Assembly: GCA_017962005.1 (NCBI GenBank)
Contig: JAGCWE010000087.1
Span: 1 to 64,000, forward strand
Direction of reading: 5' to 3'
DNA length: 64,000 nt
Origin: Paludibacteraceae bacterium
Lineage (GTDB): Bacteria; Bacteroidota; Bacteroidia; Bacteroidales; Paludibacteraceae
Position numbers and translations under genes: made by a program. Positions 41,990-50,815 of this stretch are shown here, in pieces. The notes under the pieces were generated by a model, which was not told the DNA's origin, did no database searches, and saw only the letters and a list, made by a program, of their open reading frames with translations. Numbering within the stretch: the first letter of the stretch is position 1; the number at the start of each line of letters is the position of its first letter.

Positions 41990-43927
41990 ATGCATTTTTC
42001 CTCACTCAATATACCCGTTCAACGTACGACAGCATCTTCCGCTACGCTCAAGATTATCGTCTTTGCTGCCGTTGCGCTACTCAGTCTGCTGCTCATACCC
42101 GTTCCCGACAACGGTTTCCCTTACCACTACGAGGAAGGGGAAGTATGGACCTACGAAACGCTTACCGCCGAATGGGATTTCCCCCTGTACAAGGACGAGG
42201 AGACGATCCGCAAAGAACAGCAGAACGCGCTGCGGTCGTACGCACCCTGCTTCCGCTGGACCAATGACCACCAAAAGAACGTACCCATCCTTTCCGCTAA
42301 AGATATGCGGCAGGTGGAGAAAGGCGGCTACGACCATATAACCGTCATTAACGGTCAGCACAGGACAAAAGCCGTACCCTTATCCCATCTCTATACTCCC
42401 AAGATGGCATACGAACAGACGGGACGTGAGATGGAGGTCAATCTCGAATACGACAGCCTCACATCCGCGGAAGTCTATAAGGGCATTGTCGAGTCCGTTT
42501 CCCTGACCGAGGGAGCCGTTCTGAAAGGCGAAACAGTGGTTGAATACGGGCAACTAATCACTCATGACATCTACCAGCGACTCTATTCCCTCGACCTAAT
42601 CTATAGTCAGCGCGGACTATCGCGGCAGCATATCGTGTGGTCCTACTCGGGGCGCAGCCTGTTGGCTCTCATCTTCGTCGGGCTGTTCGTCCTCTATCTT
42701 GTCACTTTCCGCAGGCCTCTGTGGGAACAGACGCGGGCAACGCTTTTCTTCTGCCTGCTGATTGCGCTGATGGAACTGCTGTCCGCCCTTATACTGCGAC
42801 TGACAGACGCATCGCTCATCTATATCCTGCCTTTTGCGTGGCTACCGATTCTGACGCGTATGTTCTACGACTCGCGCACCGCCTACTTTGTACATCTCAC
42901 GACGGTGATGCTCGTGTCCCTGTCGGTACCCGACCCGTACCTGTTCCTGCTGCTACAGATGCCTGCAGGAATGGTGGCCGTCGTGTCCCTCAAAGACCTT
43001 ACTCGCCGCTCGCAATTAGCGTTCACCGCCATCTATATCCTGCTCGCGTACACGTTTGTTTACACCCTGTACAACCTGATGCTAACCGGCGATGTCAGCC
43101 GTCTTGACCCGCATATCTACCTCTATTTCGTGCTGAACGGTCTGTTGGTCATCACCGTTTACAGCCTCGTCTATCTCTTTGAGAAGACTTTCCGTTTAGT
43201 GAGCAGTCTGACGCTGGTAGAACTGGGCAACATCAGTTCGGACCTGATGCAGACCTTTGCGGAGCAGGCTCCCGGCACGTTCCAGCACTCATTACAGGTG
43301 AGCAACCTCGCGTCCGAAGCCGCCAAGAGCATCAACGCCGATGCACTGCTGATGCGGACGGCGGCACTCTACCACGACATAGGCAAACTGGCACACCCCG
43401 GCTGGTTCATCGAGAACCAGAACGGCGGCGACAACCCCCTGCTCGCAATGAGCAACAGAGATGCTGCCAAAGCCGTCATAGCACACGTGGAAGAAGGCGA
43501 CCGCTTTGCTCGCGAACACCGGCTGCCCGATGTGGTACGTATGTTCATCCGCACCCACCACGGCACTTCGCTCGTCCGCTACTTCTACAACTCCGAGGTC
43601 AACCGCCTCAAGACCGAACACCTTGACACAGAAACCAATATACGTGAGGAGGATTTCCGTTACGCGGGTCCCAAACCCGAAACGAAAGAAACAGCCATCC
43701 TGATGATGGCAGATGCCGTTGAGGCACGCTCACGTACATTGGACACCTACACCGAACAGAGCCTCAACGATATGGTAGAGCAGACTGTAGCCTACCAGAT
43801 TGAAGACGGACAATTAGCCGAGACACCGCTCACATTCAACGACCTGAGCCGTATCAAAGAGGTGTTCAAAGAAAGACTCAAATCGATGTACCACCATCGG
43901 ATACAATATCCTGACGTAAAACAATAA
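41990..43927 (+). CDS. 7TM-HD family phosphohydrolase (PgpH-type c-di-AMP phosphodiesterase candidate)
   Basis: Membrane-bound HD-domain phosphohydrolase. Order: a cytoplasmic head and one helix (about 22-40), an extracytoplasmic 7TMR-HDED region (about 45-210), seven helices (about 215-420) and a cytoplasmic HD domain. In the latter, His462-Asp463 lie in TAALYHDIGKL, followed by ISNRDAAKAVIAHV-like and IRTHHGTSLVRYFY segments that complete the metal site. PgpH proteins of this build hydrolyse cyclic di-AMP in Gram-positives, and a synthase (cdaA) is in this window, so that role is inferred. ATG 41990 is preferred over 41957, which lies inside tadA. Length is 645 residues. Confidence 0.88.
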   Translation: MHFSSLNIPVQRTTASSATLKIIVFAAVALLSLLLIPVPDNGFPYHYEEGEVWTYETLTAEWDFPLYKDEETIRKEQQNALRSYAPCFRWTNDHQKNVPILSAKDMRQVEKGGYDHITVINGQHRTKAVPLSHLYTPKMAYEQTGREMEVNLEYDSLTSAEVYKGIVESVSLTEGAVLKGETVVEYGQLITHDIYQRLYSLDLIYSQRGLSRQHIVWSYSGRSLLALIFVGLFVLYLVTFRRPLWEQTRATLFFCLLIALMELLSALILRLTDASLIYILPFAWLPILTRMFYDSRTAYFVHLTTVMLVSLSVPDPYLFLLLQMPAGMVAVVSLKDLTRRSQLAFTAIYILLAYTFVYTLYNLMLTGDVSRLDPHIYLYFVLNGLLVITVYSLVYLFEKTFRLVSSLTLVELGNISSDLMQTFAEQAPGTFQHSLQVSNLASEAAKSINADALLMRTAALYHDIGKLAHPGWFIENQNGGDNPLLAMSNRDAAKAVIAHVEEGDRFAREHRLPDVVRMFIRTHHGTSLVRYFYNSEVNRLKTEHLDTETNIREEDFRYAGPKPETKETAILMMADAVEARSRTLDTYTEQSLNDMVEQTVAYQIEDGQLAETPLTFNDLSRIKEVFKERLKSMYHHRIQYPDVKQ

Positions 43928-43940
43928 ACATCTATACACT

Positions 43941-45095
43941 ATGAAAAAAAATCTGTTGTTTCTGTTGGCATTACTGACAGTGTCAGTTGCCGGATGTAAA
44001 AAGAATTCAGAAGAGCCGGACGGTCCGAAACCGGATCAGGACACCGTTGCCGCCATCCAACTGAGCGAAACGAACATCCGTATGGTGCAAATCACTTGGA
44101 ACGAAAAAGCAAGGGAAGAACAGCCCACCGTTCACACCCTGACCATCACTCCCGAAGACGGCGAATATACCGTAACCGCTTCGGAGGAAGGGATAGTAAA
44201 CACGAGAATCCAAGGCAACAAGTTGCAACTGACTGCCAACAACATCGGCACGACACGCCTGACCATTACCGATACCGTTACTCTCGAAACGGCGGTCTGC
44301 CAAGTAGAAGTGTATTCCGTCATTGAGACACTGACGTTCCCTTACGCTACTGTTTCTTACTATTTCCGCGATTGGGACATGGAGTCCTATCCTGTCAAAG
44401 ACAGTGCTTTCTTCTACGATGACGCAGAAGGCAACAGCATACCTCTTCGCGCCTATATCGTAGATGCCGAGCTTACACTTTACTCGGAAGGATTCTACCT
44501 TAAGGACGAGATGTTCGAGGGGACGGACATAGGCTATATCATTTCTTTCCCCGCTTTAGCGTATTTTGCTACCGCCGACCTGAATACCGACAGAGGGGTA
44601 ACGCAAACCATCTCTTACGAGGCAGGCGTCTGGAGTACCGCACAGACAGGTTACTACCACAAACTGCAAGGCGGCTATTTAGACAAGGGACTTGAGCCGG
44701 AAGCCATTGCACATATCTCTTCCGCCATTGCCGCCACCAACAGTGATACGGACGAAGCATGGGAGCAATACTACGCCAACATGCACATTGCCGACTCATT
44801 GGCTTTCCACGGAGCGTTGATGCGCAAGTTCGTCCGCACCGCCAACGGCTACAGCCCTGCTCCTATGCCGTGCGCCCTCATCAATGCCGGAGCCGTTGAA
44901 CTTGTTACCGGCGGACAGACACCCTCCAAAGACATGTTCCTCGTAAAAGAGGCCATTATGTACATCAACCCCTTGCTGGGTTACTACGGCTTAGGCGTGG
45001 AATTAGCCTACGATACCAACAAAAAGATTTGGTACAACGCCAGCAGCCAATTCCTGATAGGCAAGAGTATCCACTACACGTATCCGTCCAAATAA
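43941..45095 (+). CDS. hypothetical lipoprotein
   Basis: Not recognised. A lipoprotein signal peptide (MKKNLLFLLALLTVSVAGC, Cys19) is followed by an Asp/Pro/Glu-rich linker and a bacterial Ig-like stretch of about 80 residues (LTITPEDGEYTVTASEEGIVNTRIQGNKL...). The remaining 250 residues hold strand-rich sequence with many Tyr and Phe, without a family I know. It is 13 bp after the PgpH-type gene and six bp before the dus gene, in the same run. It is probably anchored to the outer membrane. Confidence 0.7.
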   Translation: MKKNLLFLLALLTVSVAGCKKNSEEPDGPKPDQDTVAAIQLSETNIRMVQITWNEKAREEQPTVHTLTITPEDGEYTVTASEEGIVNTRIQGNKLQLTANNIGTTRLTITDTVTLETAVCQVEVYSVIETLTFPYATVSYYFRDWDMESYPVKDSAFFYDDAEGNSIPLRAYIVDAELTLYSEGFYLKDEMFEGTDIGYIISFPALAYFATADLNTDRGVTQTISYEAGVWSTAQTGYYHKLQGGYLDKGLEPEAIAHISSAIAATNSDTDEAWEQYYANMHIADSLAFHGALMRKFVRTANGYSPAPMPCALINAGAVELVTGGQTPSKDMFLVKEAIMYINPLLGYYGLGVELAYDTNKKIWYNASSQFLIGKSIHYTYPSK

Positions 45096-45101
45096 CAACC
45101 T

Positions 45102-46133
45102 ATGTCTCTTCCCGTGACGCATCATCCGCTATATCTGGCTCCGATGGAGGACGTAACCGACCCCGCTTTCCGTTTGCAGTGCAAGCGGTTCGGTGCCGAC
45201 CGCGTCTATACGGAGTTTGTCAATGCCGATGCTCTCGTGCGGGAAGTCAACTCCACCCTGCGCAAACTGCATTTTGCGGAAGAAGAGCGTCCCGTTGCTA
45301 TTCAGATTTACGGGCGTGAGCCGGAATCCATGCGCGATGCGGCGCAGATGGTCGAGCAGGTACAGCCGGACTTTATCGACCTCAATTTCGGTTGTCCGGT
45401 CAAGAAAGTGGCCGGGAAGGGCGCGGGAGCAGGTCTGCTGCGGGACGTACCCAAGATGCTTGCCATCACCCGCGCTGTGGTTGATGCCGTCCGCCTGCCC
45501 GTCACCGCCAAGACACGTCTCGGCTGGGACACGCAGGACCTTCAGCCCGCGTCACACGAATGGTGGGGACAGACGGCCGTACAGCCTTTCATCCTTGACC
45601 TTGCCGAGGCACTGCAAGACTGCGGCATCAGCGAACTGACCCTTCACGGACGGACACGTGCGCAGATGTACAGCGGTGAGGCAGACTGGGAGCTGATAGG
45701 CGCAGTGAAGAACAACCCCCGTATGCATATCCCCGTGAACGGGAACGGGGACATAACTACTCCCGAACGGGCAAAAGAGTGCTTTGACCGATATGGCGTG
45801 GATGCAGTGATGATTGGGCGTGCCACGTTCGGCTGTCCGTGGATCTTTCAGGACATAAGAGATTACCTTAACACAGGAGAGACTACCCAACATCCTCTTG
45901 AATGGTGTATCGGCCTGCTAAAAGAGCATGTGGATGCAGCCATAGCCTACATCGGCGACGAGCGTAAAGGGATTATACACAGCCGCCGACACTTCGCCAA
46001 CTCGCCCGCACTCAAAGGTCTGCACGACTTTAAGCAGACACGCATTGCCCTGTTGCAAGCGGACACACGGGACGAGGTGTTCGCCATTATGGACCGCATC
46101 GTCGAGAAATGGGGACAACCGATATGTACTTGA
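45102..46133 (+). CDS. dusB: tRNA-dihydrouridine synthase
   Basis: FMN enzyme that reduces uridine to dihydrouridine in tRNA D-loops. The 343 residues start LYLAPMEDVTDPAFRLQCK and contain the catalytic Cys in IDLNFGCPVKKVAGKGAGAG. They continue with PVTAKTRLGW, LTLHGRTRAQMYSGEADWE, PVNGNGDITTPERAKE and DAVMIGRATFGCPWIF (phosphate-binding). The overall pattern is DusB-like; exact position specificity is inferred from family resemblance. It precedes a metallopeptidase gene by 34 bp. Confidence 0.93.
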   Translation: MSLPVTHHPLYLAPMEDVTDPAFRLQCKRFGADRVYTEFVNADALVREVNSTLRKLHFAEEERPVAIQIYGREPESMRDAAQMVEQVQPDFIDLNFGCPVKKVAGKGAGAGLLRDVPKMLAITRAVVDAVRLPVTAKTRLGWDTQDLQPASHEWWGQTAVQPFILDLAEALQDCGISELTLHGRTRAQMYSGEADWELIGAVKNNPRMHIPVNGNGDITTPERAKECFDRYGVDAVMIGRATFGCPWIFQDIRDYLNTGETTQHPLEWCIGLLKEHVDAAIAYIGDERKGIIHSRRHFANSPALKGLHDFKQTRIALLQADTRDEVFAIMDRIVEKWGQPICT

Positions 46134-46167
46134 TTACATTTACTTACCAACACAAACTCAAAATAAT

Positions 46168-48189
46168 ATGAAAAAAACTTTATTAGCAGCCCTCGGGGCT
46201 ATCGTGCTTATGACAACAGCATGCCACAAACAACCGCTCTCCACGGGCATCCGTCCGGAGAACCTTGACACAACCATTGTGCCGCAAGAAGACTTCTACC
46301 AGTTCGCCACCGGAGGATGGCAGAAAAACAATCCTTTAGGTGCCGAATACGCGCGTTTCGGCTCGTTCGACAAACTCGGCCTACAATGTATGGAACAGGT
46401 CAACGAACTGATCAAGGAAATCGCGGCAGAAAAACACGAACAAGGTACCATTGAGCAGAAGATAGCTGATGTCTACCGTCTCGCCATGGACACCGCCCGC
46501 CGCGACATCGAAGGTATCGAGCCTATCCGCCGCACAATGGATGAGATAGCCGGCATACAGGACAAAGCGGAATTGAGCCAGAAGCTTGGTGCCTCTATGG
46601 AGTACGGGCTGTTCGCCATGTACGTGGATGCCGACGCTATGAACTCGTCCATGAACATCCTCAACGAGTACCAAGCAGGCTTCGCACTCGGACAACGCGA
46701 CTACTACATAGACAAGGACGAGCACACACAGATGATCCGCGACGAGTACAAGAAGCATATCGCCCGTATGTTCACCCTCTACGGTTTCTCTGACGGCGAA
46801 CAAGCCGCCGAAACGGTTCTGCGTATGGAGACACGCCTCGCCACCGCCGCTAAGAGCAATGTCGAACTGCGCGACCCCATCGCCAACTACAACAAGATGT
46901 CCGTTGCCGACCTGCAGCAACTCGTGCCGCAAATAGACTGGCTCACGTTCCTCCGCGCGCTCAATGCAGAAACTGACAGCCTTTCCGTCGGACAAACAGC
47001 ACACCTACAGGAAGTCGGAAAGATGATAGAGGAGGAACCGCTTGAGGACATCAGGACACTCTTCCGCTGGCAAGTGCTGGACGGCGCAGGCGCATACCTA
47101 TCCACCGACCTGTACAACGCACACTTCGACTTCTACGGACGCATTCTCTCCGGCAAGGAGGAACCCTCTCCCCTATGGAAACGTGCTGTCTCAATGGTCA
47201 ACGGTACACTCGGCGAGGCTGTCGGACAGATGTATGTCAAAAAACACTTCCCCGAAAAGAACCAGCAGCGGATGCTTGACCTCGTCCACAACCTGCAGAA
47301 ATCGCTCGGCGAGCGCATACAGGCACTCGAATGGATGTCCGACACCACCAAAGCCAAGGCACAGGAGAAACTTGACGCTTTCTATATAAAAATTGGCTAT
47401 CCCGACAAGTGGCGTGACTACACCGCCCTTGATATAGACATCAACCTGCCCTACTACGCCAACATACAGCGCGCTGCCAAATTCGAGCAGGAATACTCGC
47501 TCAGTTACCTGAACAAACCTGTTGACCGCGACCGCTGGTATATGACCCCGCAAACCGTCAATGCCTACTACAACCCCGCCACCAACGAAATCTGCTTCCC
47601 GGCAGGCATCCTCCAATACCCGTTCTTCGACATGTCGGCTGACGATGCCTTCAACTACGGCGCCATAGGCGTGGTCATCGGACACGAGATGACTCACGGG
47701 TTTGACGACCAGGGGAGCCAGTACGACAAAGACGGCAACCTCTCCAACTGGTGGACCGAAGGCGACAAGAGCCGATTTGACGCCCGCACCAAAGTGATGC
47801 GCGACTTCTTTGACAACATTGAAGTGGCTCCCGGCGTGCATGCCAACGGCGGATTCACCCTCGGCGAGAACATTGCCGACCACGGCGGACTGCAAGTATC
47901 CTTCCAAGCACTGTGCAACAAGATGAAAGAAGAAGGCAAATGCCCGATGGAACCAGACGGCAATGAATACACGCCCGCCCAACGCTTCTTCCTCGCCTAT
48001 GCCAATGTATGGGCAGCCAACATACGCCCTGAGGAAATACTCCAACGCACCAAATCCGACCCGCACTCACTCGGCCGCTGGCGCGTCAACGGCGCACTTC
48101 CCCACATCAACGCCTGGTACAAAGCCTGGAACATTACCGAAGAAAGCCCTCTCTATGTGGCTCCTGAAAAACGTGTCAGCATCTGGTAA
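46168..48189 (+). CDS. M13 family metallopeptidase lipoprotein (PepO/neprilysin-like)
   Basis: Zinc endopeptidase for small peptides, exported as a lipoprotein (signal ending LMTTAC, Cys19). The 673 residues have the N-terminal M13 domain (PQEDFYQFATGGWQKNNPLG) and the catalytic domain with HEMTH (His506, Glu507, His510). The downstream zinc Glu lies in LGENIADHGGLQVSF, and the NAYYNPATNEICFPAGILQ segment is typical of the family. The terminal motif is YVAPEKRVSIW. The reading frame runs on from 46045 through the dus end, but only ATG 46168 gives a signal peptide. It is 34 bp after dus and 12 bp before the MCE gene. Confidence 0.93.
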   Translation: MKKTLLAALGAIVLMTTACHKQPLSTGIRPENLDTTIVPQEDFYQFATGGWQKNNPLGAEYARFGSFDKLGLQCMEQVNELIKEIAAEKHEQGTIEQKIADVYRLAMDTARRDIEGIEPIRRTMDEIAGIQDKAELSQKLGASMEYGLFAMYVDADAMNSSMNILNEYQAGFALGQRDYYIDKDEHTQMIRDEYKKHIARMFTLYGFSDGEQAAETVLRMETRLATAAKSNVELRDPIANYNKMSVADLQQLVPQIDWLTFLRALNAETDSLSVGQTAHLQEVGKMIEEEPLEDIRTLFRWQVLDGAGAYLSTDLYNAHFDFYGRILSGKEEPSPLWKRAVSMVNGTLGEAVGQMYVKKHFPEKNQQRMLDLVHNLQKSLGERIQALEWMSDTTKAKAQEKLDAFYIKIGYPDKWRDYTALDIDINLPYYANIQRAAKFEQEYSLSYLNKPVDRDRWYMTPQTVNAYYNPATNEICFPAGILQYPFFDMSADDAFNYGAIGVVIGHEMTHGFDDQGSQYDKDGNLSNWWTEGDKSRFDARTKVMRDFFDNIEVAPGVHANGGFTLGENIADHGGLQVSFQALCNKMKEEGKCPMEPDGNEYTPAQRFFLAYANVWAANIRPEEILQRTKSDPHSLGRWRVNGALPHINAWYKAWNITEESPLYVAPEKRVSIW

Positions 48190-48201
48190 ACCAACAAAGC
48201 C

Positions 48202-49119
48202 ATGAAACACACTCGTGAAATAAAAGTAGCCTTGCTGGCTGTCGTGTGCGGCTTTCTGCTCTATTTCGGGATGTACTTCCTGCGAGGGGTGAACATCTTC
48301 TCCCCCACCCGCTCCTATACGGGCGTGTTCGAACGCGTCAACGGACTGACCGAACAGGCACCTGTATATGTGCGCGGATACAACGTGGGACAGGTCAACC
48401 GCATTGAATACGACTTTACCCGCCGCAAGGCCTTCAACGTATCCATCACCATCGACAAGCACATCTCCCTGCCCAAAGGCGCGGAGATGGTGCTCGTTGC
48501 AGACGGGCTGATGGGAGGAAAAGCCATTGAACTCATCATACCCGTCACCGAAGGACAGGAATCAGTCTCACCCGCCTCCGACACACTGCCTACACGCATC
48601 GAACAGGGATTGGTTGAGTCACTCCAGACCGGACTGCTCGCTCACATGGACAGCGTACTGCTCCGTGTGGACAGTGTAGTCGCTTCCGTGGAACAGCAAC
48701 TTGAGGGTGACCATATCGGTCGTACGCTGACTCATCTGGACCGCATTACCGAAGACCTAACCGTCAGTGCCAACGATATCAGACAGCTCACCCACCAACG
48801 CTTGCCACGCATCGCTGACAGCGCAGCCGTCGCCATCGACAACGCCAACGCCGTCCTCGCCAACGTAAGGGAGGCTGACATAGCCGGCATCGCCAAGAAA
48901 GCCGACACCACCATCGGACAGCTCCAGCAAACCCTCAACTCCAAGGAAAGTACCGTCGGACTGCTCCTGCACGACCCGTCCATATACAACCATCTGGATT
49001 CCGCAGTCGTCAGCGTCAACCAACTTGTAACAGACCTGAAAGAGAACCCTAAACGGTACGTGCATTTCTCACTCTTCGGAGGAAAGGACAAAAAGGAAAA
49101 GGCCGAAAAGAAACAATAA
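48202..49119 (+). CDS. MCE family (MlaD-like) lipid-binding protein
   Basis: Inner-membrane anchored periplasmic substrate-binding subunit of an Mla-type phospholipid transporter. An N-terminal helix (about 8-28) is followed by the MCE domain (about 35-115: YTGVFERVNGLTEQAPVYVRGYNVGQVNRIEY...GLMGGKAIELI). A long alpha-helical stalk follows, with many S/D/T-x2-V repeats, then a Lys-rich end. The 305 residues are normal for MlaD of Bacteroidota. No mlaE or mlaF genes lie beside it here. It is the last gene of the plus-strand run and is followed by a hairpin. Confidence 0.9.
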   Translation: MKHTREIKVALLAVVCGFLLYFGMYFLRGVNIFSPTRSYTGVFERVNGLTEQAPVYVRGYNVGQVNRIEYDFTRRKAFNVSITIDKHISLPKGAEMVLVADGLMGGKAIELIIPVTEGQESVSPASDTLPTRIEQGLVESLQTGLLAHMDSVLLRVDSVVASVEQQLEGDHIGRTLTHLDRITEDLTVSANDIRQLTHQRLPRIADSAAVAIDNANAVLANVREADIAGIAKKADTTIGQLQQTLNSKESTVGLLLHDPSIYNHLDSAVVSVNQLVTDLKENPKRYVHFSLFGGKDKKEKAEKKQ

Positions 49120-49174
49120 GACGGAACCAAATTAAATAGAATCCTTCTAAATATTGCTCCACAATCCGATTTCA

Positions 49175-49205
49175 GCGAAAAGCCTTATTATGTAAGGCTT
49201 TTCGC
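49175..49205. terminator. terminator after the MCE gene
   Basis: GCGAAAAGCCTTA pairs perfectly with TAAGGCTTTTCGC (13-bp stem, five-base loop), 55 bp after the stop codon and followed by ATTT. It separates the long plus-strand run from dnaA. Confidence 0.85.
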
Positions 49206-49374
49206 ATTTACAGACCACCTTCTCCCTATGTGGAACACCCAGAATCCCACGTATGGAAATCAAACACTTAAACATTGAAAAGTCTTATATCATACGACTA
49301 ATCAAGTGTTTACAATTAAGGCGCTGTAAATAAAACAACTATATTTCTGCTCTTTCTCTACCACCAGACAAGAT

Positions 49375-49406
49375 TTTGCCACGTCATACGAATCTACTAC
49401 TTTTGC
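49375..49406 (+). promoter_or_regulatory. dnaA promoter
   Basis: TTTG at 49375-49378, 19-base spacer, TACTTTTGC at 49398-49406; perfect Bacteroidota consensus, 28 bp before the ATG. Confidence 0.85.
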
Positions 49407-49434
49407 ACCCGTTTTCGGCAACAAAACGCCCATA

Positions 49435-50799
49435 ATGACTCTTAACGACTCAAATACTCTCTGGCAGCAGTGTATAGAAATACTACGCGACAATATGCCA
49501 TCCTCCGCGTTCAACACGTGGTTCGCCCCGTTGGAGGTAATTGACTATATGGACAACATCCTTGTCCTACGCGTCAAGAGTCAGTTTGTGGTCGAATACA
49601 TAGAGGAGAACTACATCGATATTCTGAGCCGCGCCATACGCCGTGTGTTCGGTGAAAAAACACGCCTTGAATACCGTGTGCTCATTGATGCTGCATCCGG
49701 TGCGGGAGTAACCTATCCCTCCACCACACGCCCCCAGTCACCCGTTACCTCAATGGGACAGACATTTGACGCCAAATGGGATTCGCAACTCAACAAACAA
49801 TACACGCTTGACTCCTTTATCTTAGGTGAGAGCAACCGGCTGGCACGAACAGCAGCACTGGCTATCGCCAAAGAACCTGGACGCACAGCCTTCAATCCTT
49901 TCTTCATATATGGCGGCAGCGGCGTTGGCAAAACGCACCTCGCCAACGCCATAGGCAATGAAATAATCGCTCTTAATCCTTCCTCGCGCGTTCTATACGT
50001 CAGTGCCAACACCTTCAAACTGCAATACCAACAGGCCACAATACAAAAAAACATTCCGGACTTTCTCGCCTTCTACCAAAGCGTAGATGTGCTAATCATG
50101 GACGACATACAATTCTTTACCGGTCTGAAAAGCACACAGGACACCTTCTTCCATATCTTCGAATACCTGATTCAGTCGCACAAACAGCTCGTCCTCACCT
50201 CCGACCGCACCCCCTTGCAGATACATGACGTGCAGGAACGACTGCTTACGCGCTTCAAATGGGGGCTGCCCGCTGAAATCAAACGACCGGATTTCGAATT
50301 GCGGCGTGATATACTACGCTACAAAATGCACCGCAACGGTATGCAGCTCTCCAATGAGATAGTTGATTACATCGCCCAAAACGCATGCCAAAACGTACGG
50401 GACATTGAAGGCATATTGGCTTCCCTCGTGGCATACTCCACGCTGCTTAATGCCGATATCGACATCCAACTGGTTCACAAAGTGGTCAACCAGATTGTGG
50501 AAACCGAACCGCGGCAAATCCTGATGGAAGATATCATCGGAACCGTTTGCGAGCATTCGGACGTAACCGAAAAGGCTGTACTGGGCCAATCACGGCAGAA
50601 AGACGTGGTGCGCGCAAGACAACTCATCATCCATCTCGCCAAACGCCTTACCAACCACTCGCTCACCGAAATCGGCAACTCGGTAAAACGCTCCCACGCC
50701 ACCGTTCTTCACGCACTCAACACAATGAACAGCCAGATGGCATACGACAGTCTTCTCCGTCACGATGCCGAACTGCTTGAGAACACCCTCCGGAAATAA
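49435..50799 (+). CDS. dnaA: chromosomal replication initiator protein DnaA
   Basis: AAA+ ATPase that opens the replication origin. The 454 residues show the N-terminal domain I (LWQQCIEILRDNMPSSAFNTWFAPL) and a short linker. The AAA+ domain has Walker A GGSGVGKTH (Lys166), Walker B VLIMDDIQF and the sensor RLLTRFKWGLPAEI. The C-terminal DNA-binding domain IV has SRQKDVVRARQLIIHLAKRLT and SLTEIGNSVKRSHATVLHA. No dnaN, recF or rpmH lies beside it; its neighbours are an MCE protein and a transglutaminase-like protein, so gene order gives no support for an adjacent origin. Confidence 0.97.
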   Translation: MTLNDSNTLWQQCIEILRDNMPSSAFNTWFAPLEVIDYMDNILVLRVKSQFVVEYIEENYIDILSRAIRRVFGEKTRLEYRVLIDAASGAGVTYPSTTRPQSPVTSMGQTFDAKWDSQLNKQYTLDSFILGESNRLARTAALAIAKEPGRTAFNPFFIYGGSGVGKTHLANAIGNEIIALNPSSRVLYVSANTFKLQYQQATIQKNIPDFLAFYQSVDVLIMDDIQFFTGLKSTQDTFFHIFEYLIQSHKQLVLTSDRTPLQIHDVQERLLTRFKWGLPAEIKRPDFELRRDILRYKMHRNGMQLSNEIVDYIAQNACQNVRDIEGILASLVAYSTLLNADIDIQLVHKVVNQIVETEPRQILMEDIIGTVCEHSDVTEKAVLGQSRQKDVVRARQLIIHLAKRLTNHSLTEIGNSVKRSHATVLHALNTMNSQMAYDSLLRHDAELLENTLRK

Positions 50800-50815
50800 A
50801 GCCTAACGAGAACAC

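Larger units (their letters stand above)
49120..49434 (+). other. spacer before dnaA
   Basis: Besides the terminator and the dnaA promoter, it holds an inverted repeat AAACACTT/AAGTGTTT (49262-49269 and 49304-49311) and A/T-rich sequence. Only weak DnaA-box resemblances are seen (TGCTCCACA at 49155 and TGTTCCACA on the minus strand near 49229, two mismatches each), so no origin is claimed. Confidence 0.4.

Noticed and set aside
49120..49434. Replication origin next to dnaA
   Set aside because: Only two 7-of-9 matches to the DnaA box, with no cluster and no origin-type neighbours.
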